Both the position numbers and the translations under genes were made by a program. From JADJOY01 sp046331705 [NCBI: bacterium] (GTDB lineage Bacteria > JADJOY01): a DNA stretch of 64,000 nt. The stretch spans positions 62,001 to 126,000 of the forward strand of contig JAXLQJ010000009.1 in assembly GCA_046331705.1 (NCBI GenBank). The letters are read 5' to 3'. Shown in pieces: positions 53,918-62,220 of the stretch; the first letter of the stretch is position 1; every line of letters begins with the position of its first letter. The notes below the pieces were generated by a model that saw only the letters and a list, made by a program, of their open reading frames with translations, searched no databases and was not told the origin of the DNA.

Positions 53918-55978
53918 TCAGCTCGACTCCACCGACCAGCTCGCCGCGAGGCGCACGCGGCCGAGCAGCTCGGTGCCCCCGGGGTCGATCACGCGCAAGC
54001 GATAGCGCTGATCGTGGTAGTCGAAGAGCCGCTCGCCCGAGCGGCTCATCGCGGAGACACTCACCGGGTAGACACCGGGGGTGAACGGCAGTGCGGCGAT
54101 GGCGAGCCGCACCACTCCGGCGCCGCGGATCGTGCCGACGGCAGCGCCGCTCGCGCTGGTGTTGGGCGCCGCGAGCAGCAACCCGCCGGGCTCGTGGATG
54201 CCGACACCGAACATCGGCGTCTCGATGGGCTCGCTGGCCTCGAACGCGAGCTCGATCGCCAGCGGTGCACCGCTCTCGGTGGCTTCGATGGGACGTCCTC
54301 GCCCGTCGAGAAAACGCACGCCCGTGATGCGCAACGGACCCTGCGCTGAGACGCCGGCAGCCGCCGCGGGCGCCAACACGCGCTCTTCGGCCTCGGCGAG
54401 CCACTCGCCCTCGCCTGCCGCGCCGTCGAGCGCCGCGCGCGCGGCGTGCTCGCGCAAGCGCTCGACCATCCAGCGCGGATTCACGCGGCGGAAGAGCTCA
54501 CTGGGCGCGTCCCCGAGGAGCGCGAGCCAGCGGTCGAAGACCACCCGTCGCGCGCGCCCGGCGCCTTCCCGCGGGTCGCGGAAGAGATCGTGAGCCGCGC
54601 CCTCCAGCTGCGTGATCGCGCACGCCGCGAAGCCGTCGCTTCGGATCGCGCCGCGCCCGAGGATCTCGTCGGCCACCACCTCCACCATGCGCGCCACCGC
54701 GTCGCCCTCGCCGGCCTCGGCGGCGCGCGTGAGGCCAGCGAGCGCTTCCAGGTGCTCGAGGACCGCGCGGTCGCGGGCGGGGCCGCCCTCGTGGATCCGA
54801 GCCTCGCGCTCGAGTGCCTCCGCCAGCATCCGGCGCGCGCGCGCCTCCGCTGCGCGCTCGCCGGCGAGAGCCGCGCGCTCGATCTCTCGATACGCGAGCT
54901 CCTTCCAGCGCACCAGCACTTCCTCGGTGCGGTGCGGGTCCGTGTAGTAGCGGGAGGCCTCGCTCAGCACCCGGCCGAGCGCCTCCAGGTCCTCGGAGGA
55001 GAATTGCTCGCGCAAGCTGAGGTCGCGTCCGAGCGCCGCACGGCCTTCGAGGAACGTGAGGACGCGCTGGAAGCGATCGTCGAGGTCGGCACGCAGCTCG
55101 TGCAGGGCTTGCTCGAGATCCGCCTTGCTCGTTCGCTCGCGACCGGCGCGAAAGCGGCTGGGCAGCCAGCTTCCGGCGCTCGCTCGCTCGTCGAGATCGG
55201 CCAGACGCCGATCGATCGCCTCGAGCTCGGCCACGCGCTCGCGCGTGTCGCCGAGGATGAGCTCACGCTCGGCGCTCCACACCCGGTCGAGATACGCCGC
55301 GATCACCGTGGCCGTCTCGCCGCTCGCCACCACGCGGCCGCGCTCGAGGCACAGCGCCTCGTCGCAGAAGCCGCGCACCGTCTCGAGCGAGTGGCTCACC
55401 AGCACGATGGTCTTGCCGCGCCGCTTGAGCTCGTCGATGCGGCGAAAGCTCTTGTGCTGGAACTCCTCGTCGCCCACCGCCAGCACCTCGTCGAGGAGCA
55501 GCACGTCGGGGTCGCGCAAGAGCGCCGTCGAGAACGCCAGGCGCATGCGCATCCCGCTCGAATACGAGGCGAACGGCCGGTCGAGCTCGCTCGCGAGCCC
55601 GGCGAAGCGCGCCACCTCGGGCAATCGTTCGGTCACCTCTCGGCGCTTGAGCCCGAGGAACGTTCCGAAGAGCAGCACGTTCTCGCGTCCGGTGAGCGCT
55701 TCGTCGAAGCCGCCGCCGATCTCGATCAAGCCGAGCGCGGTGCCGCGCACCTGCACCACGCCCGCGCTCGGCGCGAGCGTGCCGGCGAGCAGCTTGAGCA
55801 GCGTCGTCTTGCCGGAGCCGTTGCGCCCGATCACGCCCAGCGTCTTGCCGGGAGCGAGGGTGAAGCTCACGGCGTCGAGCGCCACCACCGATCCGAGCCG
55901 CCGTCCCGGCTCGCCGGGACGCGGCTCGTAGCGCTTGACCAGATCGCGGACCTCGACGGTGGGCGGGCCCGCGCTCAC
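53918..55978 (-). CDS. Wzt-like polysaccharide ABC exporter ATPase with long middle region
   Basis: ATPase of an ABC-2 glycan exporter. The nucleotide-binding domain (about 1-250) has Walker A GRNGSGKTT, the Wzt/TagH-type GGGFDEALTGRENVLLFGTFLG, SYSSGMRMRLAFSTAL and DVLLLDEVLAVGDEEFQ. The C-terminal part (about 560-686: RITGVRFLDGRGRP, EASEPIETPMFGVGIHEPG, FDYHDQRYRLRV) resembles the Wzt carbohydrate-binding domain. Between them sit about 290 mostly helical, Arg/Glu/Ala-rich residues with no match I recognise, making the protein 686 residues instead of the usual 400-470. GTG 55978 overlaps the permease stop. Confidence 0.85.
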   Translation of the reverse strand: MSAGPPTVEVRDLVKRYEPRPGEPGRRLGSVVALDAVSFTLAPGKTLGVIGRNGSGKTTLLKLLAGTLAPSAGVVQVRGTALGLIEIGGGFDEALTGRENVLLFGTFLGLKRREVTERLPEVARFAGLASELDRPFASYSSGMRMRLAFSTALLRDPDVLLLDEVLAVGDEEFQHKSFRRIDELKRRGKTIVLVSHSLETVRGFCDEALCLERGRVVASGETATVIAAYLDRVWSAERELILGDTRERVAELEAIDRRLADLDERASAGSWLPSRFRAGRERTSKADLEQALHELRADLDDRFQRVLTFLEGRAALGRDLSLREQFSSEDLEALGRVLSEASRYYTDPHRTEEVLVRWKELAYREIERAALAGERAAEARARRMLAEALEREARIHEGGPARDRAVLEHLEALAGLTRAAEAGEGDAVARMVEVVADEILGRGAIRSDGFAACAITQLEGAAHDLFRDPREGAGRARRVVFDRWLALLGDAPSELFRRVNPRWMVERLREHAARAALDGAAGEGEWLAEAEERVLAPAAAAGVSAQGPLRITGVRFLDGRGRPIEATESGAPLAIELAFEASEPIETPMFGVGIHEPGGLLLAAPNTSASGAAVGTIRGAGVVRLAIAALPFTPGVYPVSVSAMSRSGERLFDYHDQRYRLRVIDPGGTELLGRVRLAASWSVESS

Positions 55979-56715
55979 GCGCGCTCCGTGATGAGCGCCG
56001 CCGAGCGCCGCGCCAACCCACGCCCCGCCGCCAGGATCGCCAGCGACAGCACGATCGTGACGCCCACGTGGTCCGGCTCGGGAACCACGCGGTGCAGGAT
56101 CGCGCCGCGGACCTCCTCGATGATCCGGGCCATCGGATTCAGCTCGACCAACGCGCGCAGCGAATCCGGCACCATGCGAATCTCGTAGACCACCGGCGTC
56201 ACCCAGAAGCCGATCGCGAGCACCAGCTTCCACGCATGATCGGCGTCACCGATCCGCGCGCGCAGCACCACCAGCAGCAGCCCGACGCCGAACGCGAGCG
56301 CCACCAGCATCGCGAGCGGGACGAGCGCCGCGAACGCGGTGCCGTCGGCGCGCGGGCCGAGCCAGCGCTGGCAGGCGAGGAACGTCGCCAGCCCCAGCAC
56401 CAGCTCGATGAGCTGAACGCTCACCGTCGCCGCCATCAGCACCCAGGTCGCGTCGGGGCCGGATTGCAGCAACGCGCGGCGCGCGGGGATCGAGCCGATT
56501 CCCTCGGAGGTCGCCCCCGCGAAGAAGTTCCAGAGCACGATCCCGAGGACCAGCGACAGCACCGACAGCGCCTGGCTCGCGCCCACCAGCCAGTGCAACG
56601 CGATCACCAGCGTGACCACCAGCAGCACCGGGGAGACCAGCCACAGCCGCCCGAGCAGGCTGCGCCCGTAGCGGCCTTGCAGCACCGCGACGAACGCCGC
56701 TCGGAACCGATCCAT
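55975..56715 (-). CDS. Wzm-like ABC-2 permease
   Basis: Membrane subunit of the glycan exporter, 246 residues with about six transmembrane helices (LLGRLWLVSPVLLVVTLVIAL, SLVLGIVLWNFFAGATSEG, GFWVTPVVYEIRMVP) in the order of polysaccharide ABC-2 permeases, including the conserved NPMARIIEEVRG. It ends at the ATPase start (TGA/GTG overlap), so the two form one transporter. Substrate (O-antigen, teichoic-like or exopolysaccharide) cannot be decided. Confidence 0.88.
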   Translation of the reverse strand: MDRFRAAFVAVLQGRYGRSLLGRLWLVSPVLLVVTLVIALHWLVGASQALSVLSLVLGIVLWNFFAGATSEGIGSIPARRALLQSGPDATWVLMAATVSVQLIELVLGLATFLACQRWLGPRADGTAFAALVPLAMLVALAFGVGLLLVVLRARIGDADHAWKLVLAIGFWVTPVVYEIRMVPDSLRALVELNPMARIIEEVRGAILHRVVPEPDHVGVTIVLSLAILAAGRGLARRSAALITERA

Positions 56716-56760
56716 GCCTGCTCGCTCAGCGCCCGCGGGGCTCGCTCCCGGGCGAACGCC

Positions 56761-57369
56761 TCATGCGGCGCCGAGCCAGATCCCGCCGAGCAGCAGCTGC
56801 CGCTCTTCCTCGCCGCGCAACGCGAGCTTGCGGTCCGGATGGATCTCCAGGTTGAGCCCGCGCACCGGCTGGCCGCCGAAGGCCCGGTTGCTGGCGTCCT
56901 GAAGCTGACCGAACGGGATCGAGAGCAAGGCCCAATCGGCGCCCGCGAAGGCGTTGTCGTGCCACGCGAAGAACTCGCCTGCATCCGTCTGCACCACCAC
57001 GCGGATGGCGGTGGGAGCCTTGGCGCCGCGCGCCAGCACGTGCAACCGCCGCTGACCCTTCCAGTCGGCGCCGCCGAGGGGCACGTGGACGATCACCCAG
57101 CCGCCCGACTGAATCGCGTACTTGAGGCTCGTCGAGCTGGTGGCAGGACCGAAGGCCTCGCCAGCGCCCAGCTCGACCAGCCGCGACTGCTCGTTGGTGA
57201 ACACCTGCGCCTGGGTGCTCGGGAACGTGGTCACGGCCCGCGCACCTTCCGGCAGCCGCGCGTCCGCGCCCTTCTTCACCTCGACCACCTCTTCCGCGGG
57301 CGCGACGATCACCTTGTACAGGAAGAAGACGATCGCCCCGAGCAGCACGACTGCGATCAAGTACGACAC
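56761..57369 (-). CDS. Membrane-anchored protein of unknown function
   Basis: A 202-residue protein with one N-terminal transmembrane helix (MSYLIAVVLLGAIVFFLYKV) and a soluble beta-rich domain (about 30-202). Features seen: VFTNEQSRLVELGAG, AIQSGGWVIVHVPLGG, RLHVLARGAKAPTAIRVVV, QPVRGLNLEIHPDRKLALRG. No motif is recognised. It lies 45 bp upstream of the glycan exporter permease on the same strand and may belong to its unit. Confidence 0.7.
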   Translation of the reverse strand: MSYLIAVVLLGAIVFFLYKVIVAPAEEVVEVKKGADARLPEGARAVTTFPSTQAQVFTNEQSRLVELGAGEAFGPATSSTSLKYAIQSGGWVIVHVPLGGADWKGQRRLHVLARGAKAPTAIRVVVQTDAGEFFAWHDNAFAGADWALLSIPFGQLQDASNRAFGGQPVRGLNLEIHPDRKLALRGEEERQLLLGGIWLGAA

Positions 57370-57553
57370 GGTTCGAGTCCTCGCTCAGCCATTCGATGGG
57401 CGCTGGATCCTGCGTGCACGGCATGCGGCGAGGCCGTGCGCGCCGCTCGTCGCGCAGGGGAGACGCGACGGCCACCGGATCGGAACGATCCACTCTTCCG
57501 AGGCGCCGGCGGCGTGGGCGCGGCCAACATGTATTGGACCACCGCGCGAGGTG

Positions 57554-58666
57554 TCAAGAATGCGGCGCGGGCGACGCGCCGGCGGAGCGCTGGGCCCGCC
57601 ACGCGGCCATCCCCGCCGCGCGCCGCCTCAACCAGGCGACGGCCACGCGGCCCGCGAGCGCCGTGAAGAACAGCCACGGATAGAGCCCGAGGGTGAACAC
57701 CTTGGGCGAGAACGTCGCGAGACCGATCAGCCATTCGAGTGCCCAGCCCAGCGCGAGCGCGCGCCTCGGCACGACCGGCAGCGTCGCAACCCAGAAGAGC
57801 GTCAGCGGCACCAGCGTGAGGAGATGATCCGGCTCGCGGGTCCGCAGCGCCACGAGCGAGAGCAGGACCGTCGCCATGAGCCCGAGGCCGATCTCGATCG
57901 CGTGGCGCACCGGCCACGGCTGCGCGCCGAACGCCGCTCGAGAGGGCCGCTCGATCCGCCGCTCTCCGTCCGCTCCGGCGGCCGGACGCAGCAGCACCAC
58001 CGAAACGAGGAATGCCGCCATGAGCACACCGAAGAGCAGCTCGGGCCCGCCGCCGTCGCCATGAATCGCCTGAAAATGAAGCGCCGTCCCCGCACCGAAC
58101 GCCAACCAGCGCAGCACCGGCCAGCGAGCGAGCCAGCGCGCGCTCGTTCCCCACCAGAAGAGAAAACCGCCGACGAACACCGCCCACCCGAAGAGCGGCA
58201 CGGGAGGGATGGTGACCCACGCGTGCCCGCCATCGCCAGGCGCAGGGACCACCCACGGGACGCCATCCACGGTCCAGCGCCACCAGCCGAGTGCGGTGCC
58301 CACCGCTTCCATCGGATACGAGATCGACGCCGCGACCAGCATCGCCACGAAGACCGTGTGTACCCATCCGCCGCGAGCACCGGGAAAGCGAGCGAGCAGG
58401 CGCTCGGCCAGCGTCCAGGCGACATACGACGTGAAGAGCCAGCCCACGACCACGCCCAGCGGCGCGGCGCCGAGCCGCAGCACCGGCTCCGACGCATAGA
58501 AGTACCGGTGGAAATACCCGGCGACCGAGAGGTTCTCCTTCGCGACGAAGTAGACGAACGCGAGCCCGAAGAAATCCGCCGCCGTGCCGCCGCCGCGCCA
58601 CACGCGTGCGTGCAGCACCAGCAGCACCAAGGCGACGGCGGCGGGGACGAGCAGCGCGATGGGCAT
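57554..58666 (-). CDS. Polytopic membrane protein, unknown (possibly carotenoid-type)
   Basis: A 370-residue protein with eight to ten hydrophobic segments. Conserved-looking stretches are FFGLAFVYFVAKENLSVAGY, ISYPMEAVGTALGWWRW and ALHFQAIHGDGGGPELLFG. The YPMEAVG...WWRW segment faintly resembles membrane hydratases of carotenoid synthesis (CruF type), but the match is too weak to claim. The ATG start gives a hydrophobic N-terminus. The 184-bp gap to the next gene holds nothing recognisable. Confidence 0.7.
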   Translation of the reverse strand: MPIALLVPAAVALVLLVLHARVWRGGGTAADFFGLAFVYFVAKENLSVAGYFHRYFYASEPVLRLGAAPLGVVVGWLFTSYVAWTLAERLLARFPGARGGWVHTVFVAMLVAASISYPMEAVGTALGWWRWTVDGVPWVVPAPGDGGHAWVTIPPVPLFGWAVFVGGFLFWWGTSARWLARWPVLRWLAFGAGTALHFQAIHGDGGGPELLFGVLMAAFLVSVVLLRPAAGADGERRIERPSRAAFGAQPWPVRHAIEIGLGLMATVLLSLVALRTREPDHLLTLVPLTLFWVATLPVVPRRALALGWALEWLIGLATFSPKVFTLGLYPWLFFTALAGRVAVAWLRRRAAGMAAWRAQRSAGASPAPHS

Positions 58667-58918
58667 GCGCGAACCGAGAGGGACGACGCGACGACTCTAC
58701 CGCGTGCCGGTCGGCCGGGGCAGCCGACCAGCCGGGCGATCGTCGCGCGCCGACGCGCGGGGACGATCGCCAGAGCGCCCAAGCACCACGCCGAGACGCC
58801 CGGCCGAAGCGCGAAGCCCGCAGACGCGCGAGGCCAAGCAAGGCTGAGCGAGACCGAGCGAGGCTGAATTGCGTCACCCGGCAACGCGGTGTACCGTTCG
58901 GCGCCCCGCGAGAGCCCG

Positions 58919-60310
58919 ATGAGCGACGCAAGCGCCGCCGACTCCACACCCGCGAACGGCGGCGCGCCGCCGTCCAACGAGCGCTCGCTCTCGACGACGC
59001 GACGGGTGCTCTTCGCGAGCGGTACCGTCGGCAACGGTCTCTTGCCCGGGTTCTTGGTGGCGTGGCAGCTCTACTACTTCGCGCCGCCCGCCGACAGCGG
59101 CCGCTCGATCCTAGTGCCGGCCCTCGTCATTGGCTGGGTGAACCTGATCGGTCAGATCGTCCACTCGCTCGCGGACTGGGCGATCGGCTACGCGAGCGAT
59201 CGCACGCGCAGCCGCTGGGGCCGACGGATTCCCTGGATCGCCGTGGCGTCGCCGATCTGCACGGTGGCGTTCATGGCGATCTGGTGGCCGCCGCTGGCCA
59301 CGGTCGGCTGGCTCAACGTGGCCTGGCTCGCGAGCATCCGCTCGATCTTCTGGATCGCGTACACGGCCTCGGTCGGGCCGTATTGCTCGCTGCTGCCCGA
59401 GGTCACCGAGCCCGGGGCCGAGCGCACCCGCGTCGGCGCGTACATGGCCGTGTTCGAGGTGATCGGCACGGTGCTGTCGAGCGTGGTCGCCGGCCAGCTC
59501 ATCGATCGACACGAGCACGGCGGCATGCTCGCTGGCTTCCACTTCACCGACGGCTACAAATACACCGCCGCGCTCCTGAGCCTGATCTCGCTCGCGTCGA
59601 TGTGGGTCTCGATCGCGGTGATTCGCGAGAAGCCTCACGACGCCTCGAAGGAAGTGCCCTACGGCCCGGTCCAGTCGCTGGTGGAGACCTTGCGCAATCC
59701 GGCGTTCCGGCCCTACGCGTTGGCCTTCATCGCGTTTCGCGTCGGCCTCAACGCGATCATCGTCGTCATGCCCTACCAAGCCGACGTGATCCTGCACCTC
59801 GCGCACCCGGAGTCCGCCGCGGGCAACCTCCAGGGCGTGATCGTTCTCGGCAGCATCCCGTTCTTCTTCGTCATCGATCGCCTGGTCAATCGCACCGGCA
59901 AGCGGCGCGTGATGCTGTGGGGGTTCCTGGGCTTCGCGGTGGTGATCGCGAGCGCTGGATTCATCGGTCGCTATCCCGTGGGGGCCCCGCTCGCCCAGGC
60001 GTACGCCGTCTACGCGCTGTGCACGTTTCCGGTCGCGACGCTCTTCATGCTGCCGCGACCGATCATGGCGGACATCATCGATCTCGACGCGAAGCGCACC
60101 GGCTACCGGCGCGAGGGGATCTACAACGGCGCCGAGGGGCTCTTGACCAAGTTCGCCGAGGGCTTGGGACCGTTCCTGGCGGCGGCGCTGCTCGATCACT
60201 TCGGCAAGACCACGGCGAACCCGCTCGGAGTCGTCCTCACCGGCCCGATCGCCGGCGCGATCTGCCTGCTCGGCTGGTTCCTGTTCCTGCGCTACCCGAT
60301 CAAGACCTGA
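58919..60310 (+). CDS. GPH-family (MFS_2) sugar/cation symporter
   Basis: A 463-residue transporter with about 12 transmembrane helices of the glycoside-pentoside-hexuronide type: the first-loop signature ADWAIGYASDRTRSRWGRRIPWI, SVGPYCSLLPEVTEPGAERTRV, and PRPIMADIIDLDAKRTGYRREG with YNGAEGLLTKFAEGLG, the family's second signature. Start ATG 58919 gives a disordered head of about 30 residues before helix 1. The 252-bp divergent gap before it contains short GAGCGAGGCTGA-like direct repeats and no clear promoter pair. Substrate unknown. Confidence 0.88.
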   Translation: MSDASAADSTPANGGAPPSNERSLSTTRRVLFASGTVGNGLLPGFLVAWQLYYFAPPADSGRSILVPALVIGWVNLIGQIVHSLADWAIGYASDRTRSRWGRRIPWIAVASPICTVAFMAIWWPPLATVGWLNVAWLASIRSIFWIAYTASVGPYCSLLPEVTEPGAERTRVGAYMAVFEVIGTVLSSVVAGQLIDRHEHGGMLAGFHFTDGYKYTAALLSLISLASMWVSIAVIREKPHDASKEVPYGPVQSLVETLRNPAFRPYALAFIAFRVGLNAIIVVMPYQADVILHLAHPESAAGNLQGVIVLGSIPFFFVIDRLVNRTGKRRVMLWGFLGFAVVIASAGFIGRYPVGAPLAQAYAVYALCTFPVATLFMLPRPIMADIIDLDAKRTGYRREGIYNGAEGLLTKFAEGLGPFLAAALLDHFGKTTANPLGVVLTGPIAGAICLLGWFLFLRYPIKT

Positions 60311-60330
60311 TCCCGTGCAGGCGGGTGCGC

Positions 60331-60365
60331 TGCTCGCGGCGCCGGACGAGCCCGTCGCGCGAGCA
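60331..60365. terminator. Possible bidirectional hairpin between converging genes
   Basis: TGCTCGCG (60331-60338) and its reverse complement CGCGAGCA (60358-60365) flank a 19-base loop that can fold further (GACG/CGTC). It lies in the 71-bp gap between the converging transporter and helical-protein genes. No U-run, so only a candidate. Confidence 0.35.
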
Positions 60366-60381
60366 CGCTGCGGCGCGGGCC

Positions 60382-60846
60382 TCAGCGCACGAAGCTGGTG
60401 ATCAGCGTGGCCGCGAGCGCGATCTCGGTGGACTGGGTGCGGTGGCGATCGCCCGCGCGCTCGAGCAGCGCGCGCGCCTGCGGCTCTTCCTCGATCGACG
60501 CCAGGCTCAGCGCCTCGCGGGCCAGCTCGGCCTCGGCCTCGGCGAGCGCCGAGAGCTTCTGAAAGGTGATGCCGTCGAGGCGGGGGACGTCGCGCACCGG
60601 TTCCGGCGCCGCGACGCCGAAGTGCGCGAGCAGGCCGCGCAGATCCGCTGCCGCGGCGCGATCACCTTCCGCCACGTTGGCGAGGTCGCGCCGAAAGCGA
60701 TCGCTGCGCAGGTCGGGCACGATGCGCTCCGCTCGCAACGCGTTCGCCTCCTGCGCGGTGACCAGCGCCCGAAGACGCTCGACCGGCCGCTCGCGTGCGA
60801 TGGGAGACTCGGCGAAGAAGCTACGAAGGCGTGTGCTCAGCGACAT
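60382..60846 (-). CDS. All-helical protein of unknown function
   Basis: A 154-residue soluble protein predicted almost wholly helical (MSLSTRLRSFFAESPIARER, SALAEAEAELAREALSLA, QARALLERAGDRHRTQSTEI). The long amphipathic helices with repeated Glu/His pairs recall ferritin-like four-helix bundles, but no metal-ligand pattern is secure. It lies 106 bp downstream of mrp on the same strand. Coding quality is good; function is not identified. Confidence 0.65.
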   Translation of the reverse strand: MSLSTRLRSFFAESPIARERPVERLRALVTAQEANALRAERIVPDLRSDRFRRDLANVAEGDRAAAADLRGLLAHFGVAAPEPVRDVPRLDGITFQKLSALAEAEAELAREALSLASIEEEPQARALLERAGDRHRTQSTEIALAATLITSFVR

Positions 60847-60952
60847 GGCGTCCGCTCCCGGCGCTGCCGAAGCAGCGCGCTGCGAGGGCGAGATTCGCGG
60901 TGCAGGCGCATGCGCCGTCGTGCCCGGCGAACGGTGCGCCCTCCCCTTCCGA

Positions 60953-62050
60953 TCAGTTCGAGACCCACGTGATCGGCGCGCCCGGGAAGATCGCGGGGCC
61001 GTCCACGTTCATGATCGAGAGCCGCGCGGCCAGCGCGCCCGCGACCTCGCCGTAGACCTTGGCGACCGGCGAGCTCGGCTCGGCCATCACCACCGGCCGG
61101 CCGTTGTCGCCGCCCTCGCGAATCGCGCCCACGATGGGAATCTCGCCCAGGAACGGCACGCCGAGCTCCATCGCCTTCCGCCGCCCGCCGCCATAGCCGA
61201 AGATCTCGCTGCGCTCGTTGCAGTGCGGGCACAGGAAGTAGCTCATGTTCTCCACGATGCCGAGGACGGGCACGTTCACCTTGGTGAACATCGTGAGCCC
61301 CTTCACCGCGTCGGCCAGCGCCACGTCCTGCGGCGTGGTGACGATGACCGCGCCCGCGAGCGGCGCGGTCTGGGTGAGCGTGAGCTGGGCGTCGCCGGTT
61401 CCCGGCGGCAGGTCGATCACCAGGTAATCGAGCTCGCCCCACTCCACCTGGGTGAGGAATTGCTGGAGGATGTTGTGCACCATCGGGCCGCGCCACACCA
61501 CCGGCGTCGATTCCGTGATGAGGAAGCCCATCGACATCACGCGCAAGCCGTAGCGCTCGATGGGCATGAGGCGCTGGCCGACCATCCCCGGGCGCTCGTC
61601 GATACCGAGCATGATCGGCACGCTGGGACCGTAGATGTCGGCGTCGAGCAAGCCCACCGAGGCGCCGGTCTGCTGCAGCGCCAGCGCGAGATTGACGGCC
61701 GTGGTGGACTTCCCCACGCCGCCCTTCCCGCTCGCCACGGCGATCGGGTTCTTCACGCCCGGCAACATGCGCTGGTGCTGAAGCGAACGTCCGCGGGTGT
61801 TCGCGGTCATCGTCACGTCCACCTCGGTGACACCGGCGACGGTGCGCACCGCGGCCTCTGCCTCGTCGCGCAGCCGGTCCTTCACCGGGCACGCCGGCGT
61901 GGTGAGCTCGATGGCGAACCTCACCTTCCCGCCCGCGATCGTGAGGTTCTTCACGAACCCGAGCTCCACGATGTCCCGATGCAGGTCGGGGTCTTGGACC
62001 CGCCGCAGGGCGTCCAGCACCGCGCGCTCGGTCACGGCATCCGCGCTCAT
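60953..62050 (-). CDS. mrp: Mrp/ApbC P-loop ATPase, iron-sulfur cluster carrier
   Basis: Scaffold/carrier in iron-sulfur cluster delivery. The 365-residue protein has an N-terminal MIP18/DUF59 domain (VLDALRRVQDPDLHRDIVEL, TPACPVKDRL), the deviant Walker A GKGGVGKSTT near residue 104, DADIYGPSVPIMLG, VIDLPPGTGDAQLTL and the CxxC cluster-binding pair in YFLCPHCNE near 275. Full length and typical. It is divergent from the COG2403-type GTPase with 170 bp between the starts. Confidence 0.95.
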   Translation of the reverse strand: MSADAVTERAVLDALRRVQDPDLHRDIVELGFVKNLTIAGGKVRFAIELTTPACPVKDRLRDEAEAAVRTVAGVTEVDVTMTANTRGRSLQHQRMLPGVKNPIAVASGKGGVGKSTTAVNLALALQQTGASVGLLDADIYGPSVPIMLGIDERPGMVGQRLMPIERYGLRVMSMGFLITESTPVVWRGPMVHNILQQFLTQVEWGELDYLVIDLPPGTGDAQLTLTQTAPLAGAVIVTTPQDVALADAVKGLTMFTKVNVPVLGIVENMSYFLCPHCNERSEIFGYGGGRRKAMELGVPFLGEIPIVGAIREGGDNGRPVVMAEPSSPVAKVYGEVAGALAARLSIMNVDGPAIFPGAPITWVSN

Positions 62051-62126
62051 GTCTCCACTCTCCTGGAAGGAAATCGTCCCGTCGACGATCGAACGCGCAC
62101 CATAACCTCCCGATCCGCGCGCGGCC

Positions 62127-62156
62127 TTGTTTCGCGTGTTTCACAAGCTGTAGGTT
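62127..62156 (+). promoter_or_regulatory. Possible promoter for the GTPase-argF pair
   Basis: TTGTTT (62127-62132), 18-bp spacer and TAGGTT (62151-62156) in the AT-richest patch of the divergent gap, about 64 bp before ATG 62221. Both boxes are partial matches. Confidence 0.35.
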
Positions 62157-62220
62157 GCAGCGAGCGACGCTCCCGCGGCCCGCGCTGCAGCGCGGCACCG
62201 CGGCGTCGCCGCCAGCGCCC

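Noticed and set aside
58820-58918. A tandem repeat array of GAGCGAGGCTGA-like units before the GPH transporter
   Set aside because: Units are short, imperfect and few; noted in the transporter entry but not enough for a separate repeat feature.
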